A stretch of DNA of 64,000 bases, from NCBI RefSeq assembly GCF_002262885.1, contig NZ_NKYF01000001.1, positions 1 through 64,000 on the forward strand. Reading direction: 5' to 3'. The notes under the pieces were generated by a model, which did no database searches, was not told the DNA's origin, and saw only the letters and a list, made by a program, of their open reading frames with translations. Positions 44,912-54,019 of the stretch are shown here, piece by piece. Each line of letters opens with the position of its first letter. Within the stretch, counting starts at the first letter, position 1. The translations under genes were made by a program, and so were the position numbers. This DNA is from Pseudonocardia sp. MH-G8 (GTDB taxonomy: Bacteria > Actinomycetota > Actinomycetes > Mycobacteriales > Pseudonocardiaceae).

Positions 44912-45778
44912 TCAGAAGGCCTTCGCTGCCGGTACGACCTCGCGGCCCAGCAGCTCCAGCGGCGTGATCTCCGAGACCCGCGGCACCCAGCCGTGCGCCT
45001 CCTGGACGCCCAGCTTCGCCAGCCCTTGCAGCTGTGTCAGCAGCTCGTCGACCTTCGCTCCCTTCTCGCCGGGGTCGAGCGGCACCATGACGGTCTTCTC
45101 GATCTCGTCGTAGTCGCGCCCGACCGCCTCGCAGTGCCCGCGCAGCACGTCCAGCTTGTGCTCCAGATCCGGTCCGGCGAACAGGTTGCATGCCTGCGCG
45201 TACTGCGCCACCAGCCGCAGTGTCTTCTTCTCCCCGCCACCACCGATGAGGATCGGCGGGGTGCGCAGCGGCTGGGGCCGGTTGAGCGTGCGCTCGAGCT
45301 GGTAGTGGGTGCCCGCGTAGGGCTCCTCGCTCTCGCTCCACATCTGCCGCACGATCTGCAGGGTCTCCTCGAGCCGCTCGAACCGCTCGGCCGTGGGCGG
45401 GAAGGACAGTCCGAGACCGCGGGCCTCGTCGCCGTTCCACGCCGCCCCGATCCCGAGCATCGCGCGCCCGCCGGACAGGACGTCGAGCGTGCTCACGAGC
45501 TTGGCGAGCATCCCGGGCTCCCGGTAGCTCACCGCGGTGACCCACGCGAGCAGCTCCACCCGCGAGGTGCGGGCGGCGAGGTAGCCCAGCGTCGTGTACG
45601 CCTCGAGCATCTCGTGCTCGGGCGGGCCGAGCACGCTGATCTGCCACACGTGGTCCATGACGCTCACGCGCGTGAACCCGGCGTCCTCGGCGGCGACGGC
45701 CACGCGCGTCAGGTCGTCGGCAAGCCGGGCCGGGCCCGCCGGGAAGGTGAAGTCGGCGATGTGCAGACCGATGTCCAC
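44912..45778 (-). CDS. LLM class F420-dependent oxidoreductase (Rv1855c type)
   Basis: A 288-residue luciferase-like TIM-barrel protein similar to the TIGR03560 group (Mycobacterium Rv1855c). It starts MDIGLHIADFTFP and has VSVMDHVWQI, SGGRAMLGIGAAWNGDEARGLGL and PPILIGGGGEKKTLRLVAQYA, the residues that line the F420 pocket. It transfers hydride between coenzyme F420 and an unknown substrate. In mycobacteria the homologue is found near gnd1, as here. F420 usage supports an actinobacterial host. Confidence 0.9.
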   Translation of the reverse strand: MDIGLHIADFTFPAGPARLADDLTRVAVAAEDAGFTRVSVMDHVWQISVLGPPEHEMLEAYTTLGYLAARTSRVELLAWVTAVSYREPGMLAKLVSTLDVLSGGRAMLGIGAAWNGDEARGLGLSFPPTAERFERLEETLQIVRQMWSESEEPYAGTHYQLERTLNRPQPLRTPPILIGGGGEKKTLRLVAQYAQACNLFAGPDLEHKLDVLRGHCEAVGRDYDEIEKTVMVPLDPGEKGAKVDELLTQLQGLAKLGVQEAHGWVPRVSEITPLELLGREVVPAAKAF

Positions 45779-45878
45779 TGGTGTTCCTCCGTGCCCGCTG
45801 GTGCGATCTGGTGGCTCCGACGGTAGCCCCGCCGGAGGGGGCGGTGGGGCCCCCAGCGTGGCCCTGTCGATCCCAGGA

Positions 45879-46583
45879 TCACCCGGTCACGGCCGGTTGA
45901 CGCGCCGACAACCCGTACGTGGTGACGCGCGACGCGGGCCGGAATCGCGCCAGGAGCGCGACCAGCTCCTCCCGCGCCGCTGCGACGTCCGCCTCCGCGC
46001 CCTCGTGCAGCCCTTCGACGATCACGAGCGCCTCGCGCGTGCCGGGTCGCGCCGCGCTCTGCGCGCTCTGGCGCCAGCACCAGCGGCGCGCGCAGGCGAC
46101 CTCCTCGCGGTCGACGAACACCACCTCGCCGGGTTCGGGCGTCCCGGCCGGAGCACCACCGAGGTCGGTGAACGGCTCGGACCCGGTGGCGAACCGGACG
46201 GTGATCGGCGCGGCGACCCCGGCGAGGTCCACCACGGCGACCGGGAGCGCGTAGCGGATCGAGACGAGGTTGCCGATGTCGACGAGAGCGTTCACGGACG
46301 GCAGCTCGCCGTGGCGGCTCAGGCGTCGCAGCAGCGCCTCCGCAGCGCAGCGGTACTGCGTGGGCTTCGCCCCGAACCCGGCGAAGGCCCGGCGCCACGC
46401 CGCGATCGGGGGCAACGCGGCGATCGGTGTGGTCACGAGGCGCTGCGCGACCTCCGACTGCGCGGCGCGGTAGCGATCGCCGAGCGCCGGCGACGCGGGG
46501 GCGTCCGGGATCCCCTCGAGGTGGACGACGCCGGCGTGGATCGTCGGGTACCGCTCGAGGACGGCGCGGTCGTATCGGAACAC
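45879..46583 (-). CDS. Stand-alone B3/B4 (tRNA-editing-like) domain protein
   Basis: A 234-residue protein matching the B3/B4 domain that forms the editing site of phenylalanyl-tRNA synthetase beta chains. Diagnostic parts are HAGVVHLEGI, GFGAKPTQYRCAAEALLRRL, LPSVNALVDIGNLVSIRYALPVA and GEVVFVDREEVACARRWCWRQS. The GTG at 46583 has AGGAG nine bases upstream; the longer frame has no support. Such proteins may clear mischarged tRNA or act on small metabolites; the function is not settled. It is divergent from a MocR-type regulator, 55 bp apart. Confidence 0.82.
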   Translation of the reverse strand: MFRYDRAVLERYPTIHAGVVHLEGIPDAPASPALGDRYRAAQSEVAQRLVTTPIAALPPIAAWRRAFAGFGAKPTQYRCAAEALLRRLSRHGELPSVNALVDIGNLVSIRYALPVAVVDLAGVAAPITVRFATGSEPFTDLGGAPAGTPEPGEVVFVDREEVACARRWCWRQSAQSAARPGTREALVIVEGLHEGAEADVAAAREELVALLARFRPASRVTTYGLSARQPAVTG

Positions 46584-46638
46584 GTGCGGGGTCTCCTGTC
46601 TCCGGTGGTCCCGCCGACCGTAGGAGCAGACTGGTCCC

Positions 46639-48045
46639 GTGACGGAGTCCACCGCAGCCACGATCGACGGGACCAATTCGGGGTTGCGCCTCGAGCTCGG
46701 GGACATCAGGGAGCACGGCGCGCGCGACCTGGCCGGCGGCCTCGCCGAGGCGCTGCGGCGTGCCGTCCGCGGCGGGAGGCTGCCCGCGGGCACCCGGCTG
46801 CCGGCGTCCCGGAGCCTGGCCGCGGACCTGGAGGTGTCCCGGGGCGTGGTGGTCCGGGCCTACGAACAGCTGGTGGCCGAGGGGTACCTGCACGCGCACA
46901 CCGGACGCGGCACGGTGGTCAGCGAGGTCCACACCGCGGCGGGCGGGACGCCACCGCCGGTGCGGCCGTTCGAACCGGGCAACCCGGGAGTCCCCGCGCT
47001 CGGCTCGTTCCCGCGCGCGGAGTGGCTGCGGGCGCTGGAGACGGCGATGCGGTCCCTGCCCGACGCCGAACTGGGCTACGGGGACCCGCGCGGCCACCCC
47101 CGCCTGCGCCGCGCGCTCGCCGCCTACCTCGGCCGCACCCGCGCCGTCGTGGCGCCGCTGGACCGCATCGTCGTCACCGGCGGGTACGCGCAGGCGGCGC
47201 GGCTCGCGGCCGAGGCGCTGGTGCGCCACGGCGTGCCCGGCGTCGGTGTCGAGGACCCCGGTTCGGTCGGGGTGGTCGAGACGCTGCGGGTCGGCGGGCT
47301 CACCACCACCCCGATCCCCGTGGACGAGCACGGGATCGACGTCGCCGCGCTCGCCGCAACCGGCCTGCGCGCGGTGTCGGTGACCCCCGCGCACCAGTTC
47401 CCGACGGGCGCCGTGCTGGCCCCCGCCCGGCGGACCGCGCTGCTCGAGTGGGCCGCGGAGCGCGACGCGATGGTGATCGAGGACGACTACGACGCCGAGT
47501 ACCGCTACGACCGCTCCCCCGTCGGGGCGCTGCAGGGCCTCGCCCCGGACCGCGTCCTCTACGGCGGGAGCATCTCCAAGACCCTCGCCCCGGGCCTGCG
47601 GCTCGGCTGGCTGGTGGCCCCCGCCCGGCTCGCCACGACCCTCACCGAGCTCAAGCACTCGGCCGACATCGCCGAACCGGTGCTCGACCAGGTGGCGCTC
47701 GCGGTGTTCCTCGAGACCGGGGCGCTGGACCGGCACATCCGCCGCATGGCCGCGCGCTACGCCGCCCGTCGCCGCGCGCTGCTCACCGCCGTCGACCGGC
47801 ACCTGCCCGGCTGGAGCGTCACCGGCGTCGCCGCGGGCCTGCACGCCGTGCTGGTGCCGGCCCGCCCGGTGCCGAGCGACGCGCTGGAGGCGATGGCGCA
47901 CGCCCCCGGCGGCCTGGCCGCGATCCCGCTGGCCGCCTACGCGCAGGCGGTCCGGCCCCGGCCGGGCCTGGTCGTCGGCTACGGCGCGGTGACCACCGAC
48001 CGGATCGAGCGCGGCATCGCCGCGATGGCCGCCGCCGCTCCCTGA
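46639..48045 (+). CDS. MocR/PdxR-type regulator (GntR HTH fused to aminotransferase fold)
   Basis: A 468-residue chimera. The winged helix-turn-helix (about 25-90: GLAEALRRAVRGGRLPAGTRLPASRSLAADLEVSRGVVVRAYEQL) is joined by a linker to an aminotransferase class I fold (about 120-460). The PLP-binding lysine is in YGGSISKTLAPGLRLGWL and the Asp in IEDDYDAEYRYD. MocR proteins use PLP as effector; PdxR controls PLP synthesis. Divergent from the B3/B4-domain gene, which is the probable target. GTG start at 46639. Confidence 0.9.
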   Translation: MTESTAATIDGTNSGLRLELGDIREHGARDLAGGLAEALRRAVRGGRLPAGTRLPASRSLAADLEVSRGVVVRAYEQLVAEGYLHAHTGRGTVVSEVHTAAGGTPPPVRPFEPGNPGVPALGSFPRAEWLRALETAMRSLPDAELGYGDPRGHPRLRRALAAYLGRTRAVVAPLDRIVVTGGYAQAARLAAEALVRHGVPGVGVEDPGSVGVVETLRVGGLTTTPIPVDEHGIDVAALAATGLRAVSVTPAHQFPTGAVLAPARRTALLEWAAERDAMVIEDDYDAEYRYDRSPVGALQGLAPDRVLYGGSISKTLAPGLRLGWLVAPARLATTLTELKHSADIAEPVLDQVALAVFLETGALDRHIRRMAARYAARRRALLTAVDRHLPGWSVTGVAAGLHAVLVPARPVPSDALEAMAHAPGGLAAIPLAAYAQAVRPRPGLVVGYGAVTTDRIERGIAAMAAAAP

Positions 48046-48076
48046 CGGCCACCTCGGTGTGCGAGCGCCTCGGTGG

Positions 48077-48916
48077 CTACTTCACCGCGCCCGCCGTCAG
48101 CCCCTGCACCAGGTACTTCTGCAGGAACAGGAACCCGACCACGATCGGCGCGCTGACCACGAGGGACGCGGCCATGATCTCGTTCCAGAAGACGCCGGTC
48201 TGGTTGGAGTACTCGCGCAGCCCGACGGCGAGGGTGCGGGTGGCGTCGGTGGTCATGACCGAGGCGAACAACGTCTCGCCCCACGCCGTGATGAACGCGT
48301 AGATCCCCACGGCGACGATGCCCGGCCGCGCCGCCGGGAGCACCACCCGGAACAGGGCGCCCACCGGCGTGGCGCCGTCCACCTGCGCGGCCTCGTCCAG
48401 CTCCCGGGGGATCGTCTCGAAGTAGCCGATCAGCATCCAGATCGCGAACGGCAGCGAGAACGTCAGGTAGGTGATGATCAGCGCCTCGCGGCTGCCCGCG
48501 AACTCCAGCCCGGTGGCCCGGCCGAGGTTCACGAAGATCAGGAACAGCGGCAGCAGGAACAGGATGCCCGGGAACATCTGCGTGGACAGCACCGTGAGCC
48601 GGAAGACCTCACGGCCGGCGAACCGGTACCGGTTCACCGCGTAGGCGGCGAAGATCGCGATGGCCACCGACAGCACGGTGGCGCACACGGCCACCACGAT
48701 GCTGTTCAGGAAGTAGCGGGCCAGCGGGATCGTCGACCAGATGTCCACGAACGGCCGCAGCGTGACCGTGCTCGGGACCCACCGGAACGGGCCCTGCACG
48801 TCGGCGAGCGGCTTGACCGCCGAGGACACCATGACGAACAGCGGCGCGAGCGTGAACAGCAGCAGCAGGGTCAGCCCGACCGCGCGGACCACCCGGAACG
48901 CGCGCGACTCAGGCAC
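48077..48916 (-). CDS. Carbohydrate ABC transporter permease, MalG type
   Basis: A 279-residue membrane protein with six helices. The EAA loop EAAQVDGATPVGALFRVVLPAARPGI that docks to the ATPase lies near residue 185. It is the second permease of a leftward operon (binding protein, MalF-type, MalG-type), and its start overlaps the end of the MalF-type gene by 8 bp. No ATPase gene is present, so it probably uses a shared MsiK-type ATPase, as is common in actinobacteria. Confidence 0.9.
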   Translation of the reverse strand: MPESRAFRVVRAVGLTLLLLFTLAPLFVMVSSAVKPLADVQGPFRWVPSTVTLRPFVDIWSTIPLARYFLNSIVVAVCATVLSVAIAIFAAYAVNRYRFAGREVFRLTVLSTQMFPGILFLLPLFLIFVNLGRATGLEFAGSREALIITYLTFSLPFAIWMLIGYFETIPRELDEAAQVDGATPVGALFRVVLPAARPGIVAVGIYAFITAWGETLFASVMTTDATRTLAVGLREYSNQTGVFWNEIMAASLVVSAPIVVGFLFLQKYLVQGLTAGAVK

Positions 48917-49886
48917 GGCGTGACCTCCTCGACGTGACGGCCAGGTACACCAGCGTGACGACCAGCAGGAACAGCAGCAGCAAGACCGACATCGCGGCGC
49001 CGAGGCCGAAGTTCCAGGTGATGAACGAGCTCTGGTAGATGTGGATCGAGATCAGGTTCGCCGACGCGGGCACCGACTCGGCGAACAGGATGTAGGGCAC
49101 GTTGAAGTCGTTGAACGTCCAGAGGAACAGCACGAGCACCAGCACCTGGTTCACCGGCGCCAGCATCGGCAGCGTGAGGCGGCGGAACTGGGTCCAGCGG
49201 CTCGCGCCGTCCACCGACGCCGCCTCGTAGACGTCGGTGGGGATCGACTGCAGGCCCGCCATGAGCGTCAGCAGCGCGAACGGCCACAGGTGCCACACCG
49301 ACACCAGCAGGATGCTGACGAAGGCCATGTCGCCCAGCAGCCAGAACGTGCCGCCGTCGGTGATCCCGAGGCCGCCGAGCACGGCGTTGATCATCCCGTT
49401 GTCGCGGCCGAACATGAACTTCCAGGTGATCACCGCCGCGTAGACGGGCAGCGCGTACGGGATCAGGAACACGGTGCGCAGCACGGCCCGGCCGCGGAAG
49501 CGGCTCTGCAGCATCGTGGCGGCGAAGATCCCGAACAGCCACGAGATCGCGACGCTCAGCACGGCGAAGGCCACCGTCACCGCGAACGACGAGAGCAGCG
49601 CCGCGCCCGCCTCGCCGCTGAGGTCCACGGCCACGCGGTAGTTGGTCAGGCCGTTCCACGGCGCGCTGAACCACTCGCGCAGGGAGTACAGGTCCAGCTG
49701 CCGGAAGCTGTTCACGGTGCCCGCGATCATCGGGACGACGTGCACCAGCAGCTCGAACACCAGCGCGGGCAGCAGCAACAGGTAGGGCAGGAAGCGCGGC
49801 GCGACGGTGCGCCGCCCGCGCGGCGGCGGCGGGACGGGTTCGAGGTCCCGGCTGAGGGTCGGGTTCGGGGTCGGGGTTGCGGTCAC
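48909..49886 (-). CDS. Carbohydrate ABC transporter permease, MalF type
   Basis: A 325-residue membrane protein with a Pro-rich cytoplasmic head and six helices; the EAA loop is YEAASVDGASRWTQFRRLTLPMLAPV near residue 220. It pairs with the following MalG-type permease to form the channel of a CUT1-class sugar importer. It starts 10 bp after the binding-protein gene. Translation of the pair is probably coupled through the 8-bp overlap. Confidence 0.9.
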   Translation of the reverse strand: MTATPTPNPTLSRDLEPVPPPPRGRRTVAPRFLPYLLLLPALVFELLVHVVPMIAGTVNSFRQLDLYSLREWFSAPWNGLTNYRVAVDLSGEAGAALLSSFAVTVAFAVLSVAISWLFGIFAATMLQSRFRGRAVLRTVFLIPYALPVYAAVITWKFMFGRDNGMINAVLGGLGITDGGTFWLLGDMAFVSILLVSVWHLWPFALLTLMAGLQSIPTDVYEAASVDGASRWTQFRRLTLPMLAPVNQVLVLVLFLWTFNDFNVPYILFAESVPASANLISIHIYQSSFITWNFGLGAAMSVLLLLFLLVVTLVYLAVTSRRSRRA

Positions 49887-49896
49887 CGTGTCCCCC

Positions 49897-51213
49897 TCAG
49901 CTCGTGCTGCCGCGGAGGCTGGTCTCGGCCCCGGCCAGCGCGTCGCGGATGGCCTGCTCGTCGATCTGCTCGCCGGTGGCCGCGCGGCCGAACAGGTCGC
50001 GCATGGCGTTGCCGACGGTCGACTCGAACTCGGCCTCGTTCGTGATCAGCGGCATCGGCGCCGCGGTCTCGGCCAGCACGCCGCGGTACAGCTCGGTGGC
50101 CGGGTCCGGGGCGGCCGCGCCGGGGTCCTCGCGCAGCACGGGCAGCGAGCCGAACGCCTCGTTGAGGATCTCCTGCTCCTCGGGGCCGGTGAGGAACTCG
50201 ATCAGCTCCAGCGCCCCGGCGTGGTTGTCGCCGTCCACCATCGCGGCGATGTTGATGCCCGCCACGTGGCTGTTGATCGCCCTCCCGCCGGGCGGCAGCG
50301 GGTCGAGGATCGGCATCGGCGCGATGCCGTACTCGTCGGGGGTCATGCCGTTCTTCTCCAGGGTGGCGGCGGCGTTGTTCTGGGCCATGAACATCCCCGC
50401 CTTCCCGGCCGCGAACGCCGCGCCCGCCTCCTGCGTGGTGGACTGCTCGGCGTCACTGGGGCTCGCCAGACCCTGCACGGCCAGGAGGTCGAGGTACTGC
50501 TTGACGGCGGCCACGATCGTGGGCTGCGTGAACTGCGGCTCCCCTGCGGCGTCGAAGAAGTCGCCGCCGTGCTGCTGGCCGAAGATGAACGCGAAGTGCG
50601 CGTTCTCCGTGTAGCTCGCGCCGCTCAGCGTCACGCCCCAGCGGTCCGCGGCCGGGTCGGTCAGGCGCTGCGCCGCGGTGAGGAACTCCGCCCACGTCCG
50701 CGGCGGTTGCAGGCCGGCCTCGGCGAACATCTGCTTGTTGTAGAAGAGGCCGTAGGCCAGGCCGTAGAGCGGGACGGACGTCGGCACCTGCCCGGGCGCC
50801 CCGGACGCGCTGATGCTGGTCTCGAGGAACTTGTCGAGGCCCCCGATCGCCTCCGCCGCCTCCCCCTCGAACGGGATCAGCCCGCCGGTGGCCTGCAGCG
50901 ACACCGACCAGGTGTTGCCGATGTTGACCACGTCGGGCCCGGTGCCCGACACGGTGGCCGAGAGCAACCGGTTGAGCAGGTCGCTCCAGCTGATCACCTG
51001 CAGGTCCACGGTGATCCCGGTGCGCTGCCGGAACTTCTCCAGCTCCGGCCGGAGGATCTCGTAGTCGGCCTGCACGCTGGTGGCCTGGTTGCTGGCCCAG
51101 TAGGTGAGCGTGTTCGGGTCGTCGTCGGGCACGAGCGTGCAGCCGGTCAGCGCGGCCGCGGCGACGACGGCGGCGGTGACCCCGGCGACGGCCCGCCGCC
51201 ATGACGCCCTCAC
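49897..51213 (-). CDS. Extracellular sugar-binding lipoprotein, family 1 (MalE type)
   Basis: A 438-residue binding protein. The signal segment VTAAVVAAAALTGC gives a lipobox with Cys near residue 24, then the mature SBP_bac_1 fold (TYWASNQATSVQADYEILRPELEKF, ISWSDLLNRLLSA, TWAEFLTAAQRLT, MFMAQNN, LLEFLTGPEEQ-like end). The GTG at 51213 has GGAGG eight bases upstream; the longer frame to 51393 has none. It captures an oligosaccharide or other carbohydrate outside the cell for the two permeases that follow. A LacI-type palindrome lies just upstream. Confidence 0.9.
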   Translation of the reverse strand: MRASWRRAVAGVTAAVVAAAALTGCTLVPDDDPNTLTYWASNQATSVQADYEILRPELEKFRQRTGITVDLQVISWSDLLNRLLSATVSGTGPDVVNIGNTWSVSLQATGGLIPFEGEAAEAIGGLDKFLETSISASGAPGQVPTSVPLYGLAYGLFYNKQMFAEAGLQPPRTWAEFLTAAQRLTDPAADRWGVTLSGASYTENAHFAFIFGQQHGGDFFDAAGEPQFTQPTIVAAVKQYLDLLAVQGLASPSDAEQSTTQEAGAAFAAGKAGMFMAQNNAAATLEKNGMTPDEYGIAPMPILDPLPPGGRAINSHVAGINIAAMVDGDNHAGALELIEFLTGPEEQEILNEAFGSLPVLREDPGAAAPDPATELYRGVLAETAAPMPLITNEAEFESTVGNAMRDLFGRAATGEQIDEQAIRDALAGAETSLRGSTS

Positions 51214-51235
51214 GGCCCCGCCTCCACGCCAGAAG

Positions 51236-51247
51236 TGAACCGGTTCA
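51236..51247. promoter_or_regulatory. LacI-family operator candidate TGAACCGGTTCA
   Basis: A perfect 12-bp palindrome with the central CG typical of LacI-family sites, 23 bp upstream of the binding-protein GTG and so within the leader or promoter of the leftward sugar ABC operon. No LacI gene lies in this window, so the regulator would act from elsewhere. Confidence 0.55.
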
Positions 51248-51455
51248 TCAGACGGTGCATGCGACCCCCACATCGCGGTCGGGATGACGGTGGCGCCCCC
51301 GTCGGCGCCGGCACCCCTTCCTCCCCATGCTGGGCCACGCGACGCCGTACCGCCAGAGGGAGCAGCCGACCCGACGCACGTGGCCCAGGTCATAGCCTCG
51401 ACTTGTCACGAGCGCGCACGTCCGGCCGTCCTGTGTGCGACGAGAGGAGCACGTC

Positions 51456-52571
51456 GTGACACCACATCGCATCGTCGTCCTCGGCGCCGGCTACGCGGGG
51501 CAGATCGTCGCCAAGCAGGCGGCGCGACGCACCGCAGCGCAGGTGACGCTGGTCAACACGCGGGACTTCTTCGTGGAGCGGGTGCGCCTGCACCAGCTCG
51601 CGGCCGGCCAGCCGCTCTGCGAGGTCCCGATCCGGGACCTCCTGCGCGGCACGGGCGTCGAGCTCGTCGTGGACCTGGCCACCGGCATCGACGCGGCGCG
51701 GCGCACCGTGCAGCTCGCGCAGGCGGAGCAGCCGCTGCCCTACGACACGCTGGTCTACGCGCTGGGCAGCCAGGCCGACACGGACGGCGTGGCCGGGGCC
51801 GCCGTGCACGCGCACACCGTCGCCGGTCCCGCGGAGGCGCTGGCGCTGCGCGACCAGCTGCGCGAGGCGTCGACCGTCGCGGTGGTCGGAGGCGGCCTGA
51901 CCGGCATCGAGACCGCCGCCGAGCTGGCCGAGAACCGTCCCGAGCTGAAGGTCCGGCTGGTGACCAGCGGGCTCCTCGGCGGCGCCCTGTCCCAGCGCGG
52001 CCGGCGGCACCTGCAGCGCGCGTTCACCCGACTCGGCGTCGACGTGCAGGACCACGCCGACGTCACCGCGGTGCGCGACGACGGCGTGCTGCTCGCCGAC
52101 GGCCGGCACGTCGCCGCCGACACCGTCGTCTGGACGACCGGGTTCCGGGTGCCGCCACTGGCGGCCGAGGCCGGGTTCGCCGTCGACCGCAGCGGGCGGA
52201 TGCTCGTCGACGCCACCCTGCGCTCGGTCTCCCACCCCGAGGTCTACGGCGTCGGCGACGCGGCGGCCGCGCACCGGCCGGGCGGGCAGGAGCTGCGGAT
52301 GGCGTGCGCCACCGGGATGCCGGCCGCGAGCCGGGCCGTCGTGGCGATCTCCGACCGGCTGGCCGGGCGGGAGCCACGGTCCCTGCGGTTCCGCTACGTC
52401 AACCAGTGCATCAGCCTCGGCCGCCACGACGGGCTCATCCAGTTCGTCGACGCCGACGACGCCCCGCGCGAGGCGGTGCTGACGGGCCTCCTCGCCGCGC
52501 TGTACAAGGAGGCGATCGTGCGCGGCGCGCTGCAGGCGCAGCGCACCCCGGCCCTGCTCATGGGCGCGTAG
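51456..52571 (+). CDS. NAD(P)/FAD-dependent oxidoreductase, NDH-2-like
   Basis: A 371-residue pyridine-nucleotide-disulfide-type flavoprotein. FAD motif VVLGAGYAGQIVAKQAAR is at the N-terminus, the NAD(P)H motif VAVVGGGLTGIETAAELAE near residue 145, and the second FAD contact VYGVGDAAAA near 265. The order is that of type II NADH dehydrogenases and ferroptosis-suppressor-like enzymes, although it is shorter and lacks a membrane-anchor helix. It probably oxidises NADH or NADPH with a quinone. GTG at 51456 follows GAGAGGAG. Confidence 0.87.
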   Translation: MTPHRIVVLGAGYAGQIVAKQAARRTAAQVTLVNTRDFFVERVRLHQLAAGQPLCEVPIRDLLRGTGVELVVDLATGIDAARRTVQLAQAEQPLPYDTLVYALGSQADTDGVAGAAVHAHTVAGPAEALALRDQLREASTVAVVGGGLTGIETAAELAENRPELKVRLVTSGLLGGALSQRGRRHLQRAFTRLGVDVQDHADVTAVRDDGVLLADGRHVAADTVVWTTGFRVPPLAAEAGFAVDRSGRMLVDATLRSVSHPEVYGVGDAAAAHRPGGQELRMACATGMPAASRAVVAISDRLAGREPRSLRFRYVNQCISLGRHDGLIQFVDADDAPREAVLTGLLAALYKEAIVRGALQAQRTPALLMGA

Positions 52572-52595
52572 GCGATCAAGATCGGTGTTGGATCG

Positions 52596-53393
52596 TCAGA
52601 AGGCCGGCCACGGGATCGCCGGGCCGTAGCCGGACGGCTCGGGGTAGCAGCCCTCGTCGAGCAGGCGCTCGACGCGGCGGGCCAGCGTGCGCAACTCCCG
52701 GCGGGTGATGTGCTCGGCCAGCTCGCTGCCCAGCGCGCCCCCGAGCCCGGTGCGCAGCCGTTCCAGGTTCTCGACCACCGGGCGGGGCAGCGGCTTGCCG
52801 ACCCACCCCCACAGGACGGTGCGCAGCTTGTCCTCGGTGTGCAGGCACAGGCCGTGGTCCACGCCGTAGACGTTGCCCTCGACGCCGGCGAGGACGTGCC
52901 CGCCCTTGCGGTCGGCGTTGTTCGCGACGACGTCGAACGCGGCCATGACCTGCAGCTCCGGGGCGTCGGCGTGCACGAGCACGGCCGGCTCACCGCCCTC
53001 GCCACGGGCGCGCAACACGCCGATCCACCCCTGCGGCACGTCCGCGGGGGCGCAGACGTCCACGAGCTCGCGTTCCGCGTCCGTGTCCACCCAGACCTGC
53101 ACCATGCCGGGACCGAACGGGCCGTCGCGCAGCACCGTGGGCGGCACGACGTGGAACCCGGCCGCCTCGGAGATCAGGTAGGCGCCCACCTCGCGCCCGG
53201 CGAGCGTGCCGTCCGGGAAGTCCCAGAGCGGGCGCTCCCCGCGCACCGGCTTGTAGACGCACTCCGCCTCGAGGCCGTCGAGGGTGATGGCGCCGAACAG
53301 GGTGGCGTTCGAGGCATCGACGAGCCGCCCCGTGATCTCGATCCGGCCGTGCCGCAGCAATCCCGGCACGGCCGGGTCTCGAGGCTCCAACAC
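52596..53393 (-). CDS. SCO1664 family protein (kinase-like fold)
   Basis: A 265-residue actinobacterial protein related to the phosphatidylinositol 3/4-kinase fold. Visible blocks are ECVYKPVRGERPLWDFPDGTLAGREVGAYLISEA (nucleotide-side lysine), MAAFDVVANNADRKGGHVLAG (catalytic-loop-like N..D) and GVDHGLCLHTEDKLRTVLWGW (metal-site D). It is the third gene of a conserved leftward set: phosphomutase-like, DUF3090, SCO1664. The family's reaction is not known. It starts 10 bp after the DUF3090 gene. Confidence 0.87.
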   Translation of the reverse strand: MLEPRDPAVPGLLRHGRIEITGRLVDASNATLFGAITLDGLEAECVYKPVRGERPLWDFPDGTLAGREVGAYLISEAAGFHVVPPTVLRDGPFGPGMVQVWVDTDAERELVDVCAPADVPQGWIGVLRARGEGGEPAVLVHADAPELQVMAAFDVVANNADRKGGHVLAGVEGNVYGVDHGLCLHTEDKLRTVLWGWVGKPLPRPVVENLERLRTGLGGALGSELAEHITRRELRTLARRVERLLDEGCYPEPSGYGPAIPWPAF

Positions 53394-53403
53394 CGCCCTC
53401 GCG

Positions 53404-53970
53404 TCAGTCCTCGATGGGGGAACGCTGGTGGTACCCGTTGAGCCGCACGCACACGTGGCCCTCGGGGTCGAGCGGCTCGGCGCACAGCGGGCACGGCGGG
53501 CGGCCCGCGGAGACCACGCGCTCGGCGCGGTCGGCGAACGCCTTCGCCTGCACCGGGGAGAGGAAGACGCGCAGCGCGTCAGGGCCCTCCTCGGTGTCGT
53601 CGAGCACGATCGACTCGTCGATCTCCTCCTCGGTGACGGCGAGCAGCTCGACGACCACCGAGCTCGAATCGGCGTCCCAACCCAGCCCCATGGTGCCGAC
53701 CCGGAACTCCTCCTCGAGCGGCACGGCCAGCGGGTCGAGATCGGTGCCCCCGGCCTCGCCGGGTTCCTCGGAACCGAACCGGCGCGCGACCTCCTGGAGC
53801 AGCGCGCTGATCCGATCGGCCAGCACCGAGACCTGCTGCTTCTCGAGCAGCACGCTGATGGTGCGCGCCTCCTGGATGGCCTGGAGGTAGAAGGAGCGGT
53901 CGCCGGGCTCGCCGACGGTCCCGGCGACGAAGCGCTCGGGCTGACGGAAGACGTGGATGACGCGTGGCAT
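53404..53970 (-). CDS. DUF3090 family protein
   Basis: A 188-residue protein starting MPRVIHVFRQPERFVAGTVGEPGDRSFYLQA, diagnostic of DUF3090. The C-terminal CPLCAEPLDPEGHVCVRLNGYHQ holds two CxxC-like pairs and may bind zinc. The ATG at 53970 is chosen because the family begins there; the extra residues upstream are basic and not conserved. It lies between the MSMEG_4193-type phosphomutase and the SCO1664 gene, the usual actinobacterial order. Function unknown. Confidence 0.9.
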   Translation of the reverse strand: MPRVIHVFRQPERFVAGTVGEPGDRSFYLQAIQEARTISVLLEKQQVSVLADRISALLQEVARRFGSEEPGEAGGTDLDPLAVPLEEEFRVGTMGLGWDADSSSVVVELLAVTEEEIDESIVLDDTEEGPDALRVFLSPVQAKAFADRAERVVSAGRPPCPLCAEPLDPEGHVCVRLNGYHQRSPIED

Positions 53971-54019
53971 GGCGCTCCCGAGAGTAGTCCGCCGCGGCCG
54001 TCTCGGCACGTCCGTGCCC

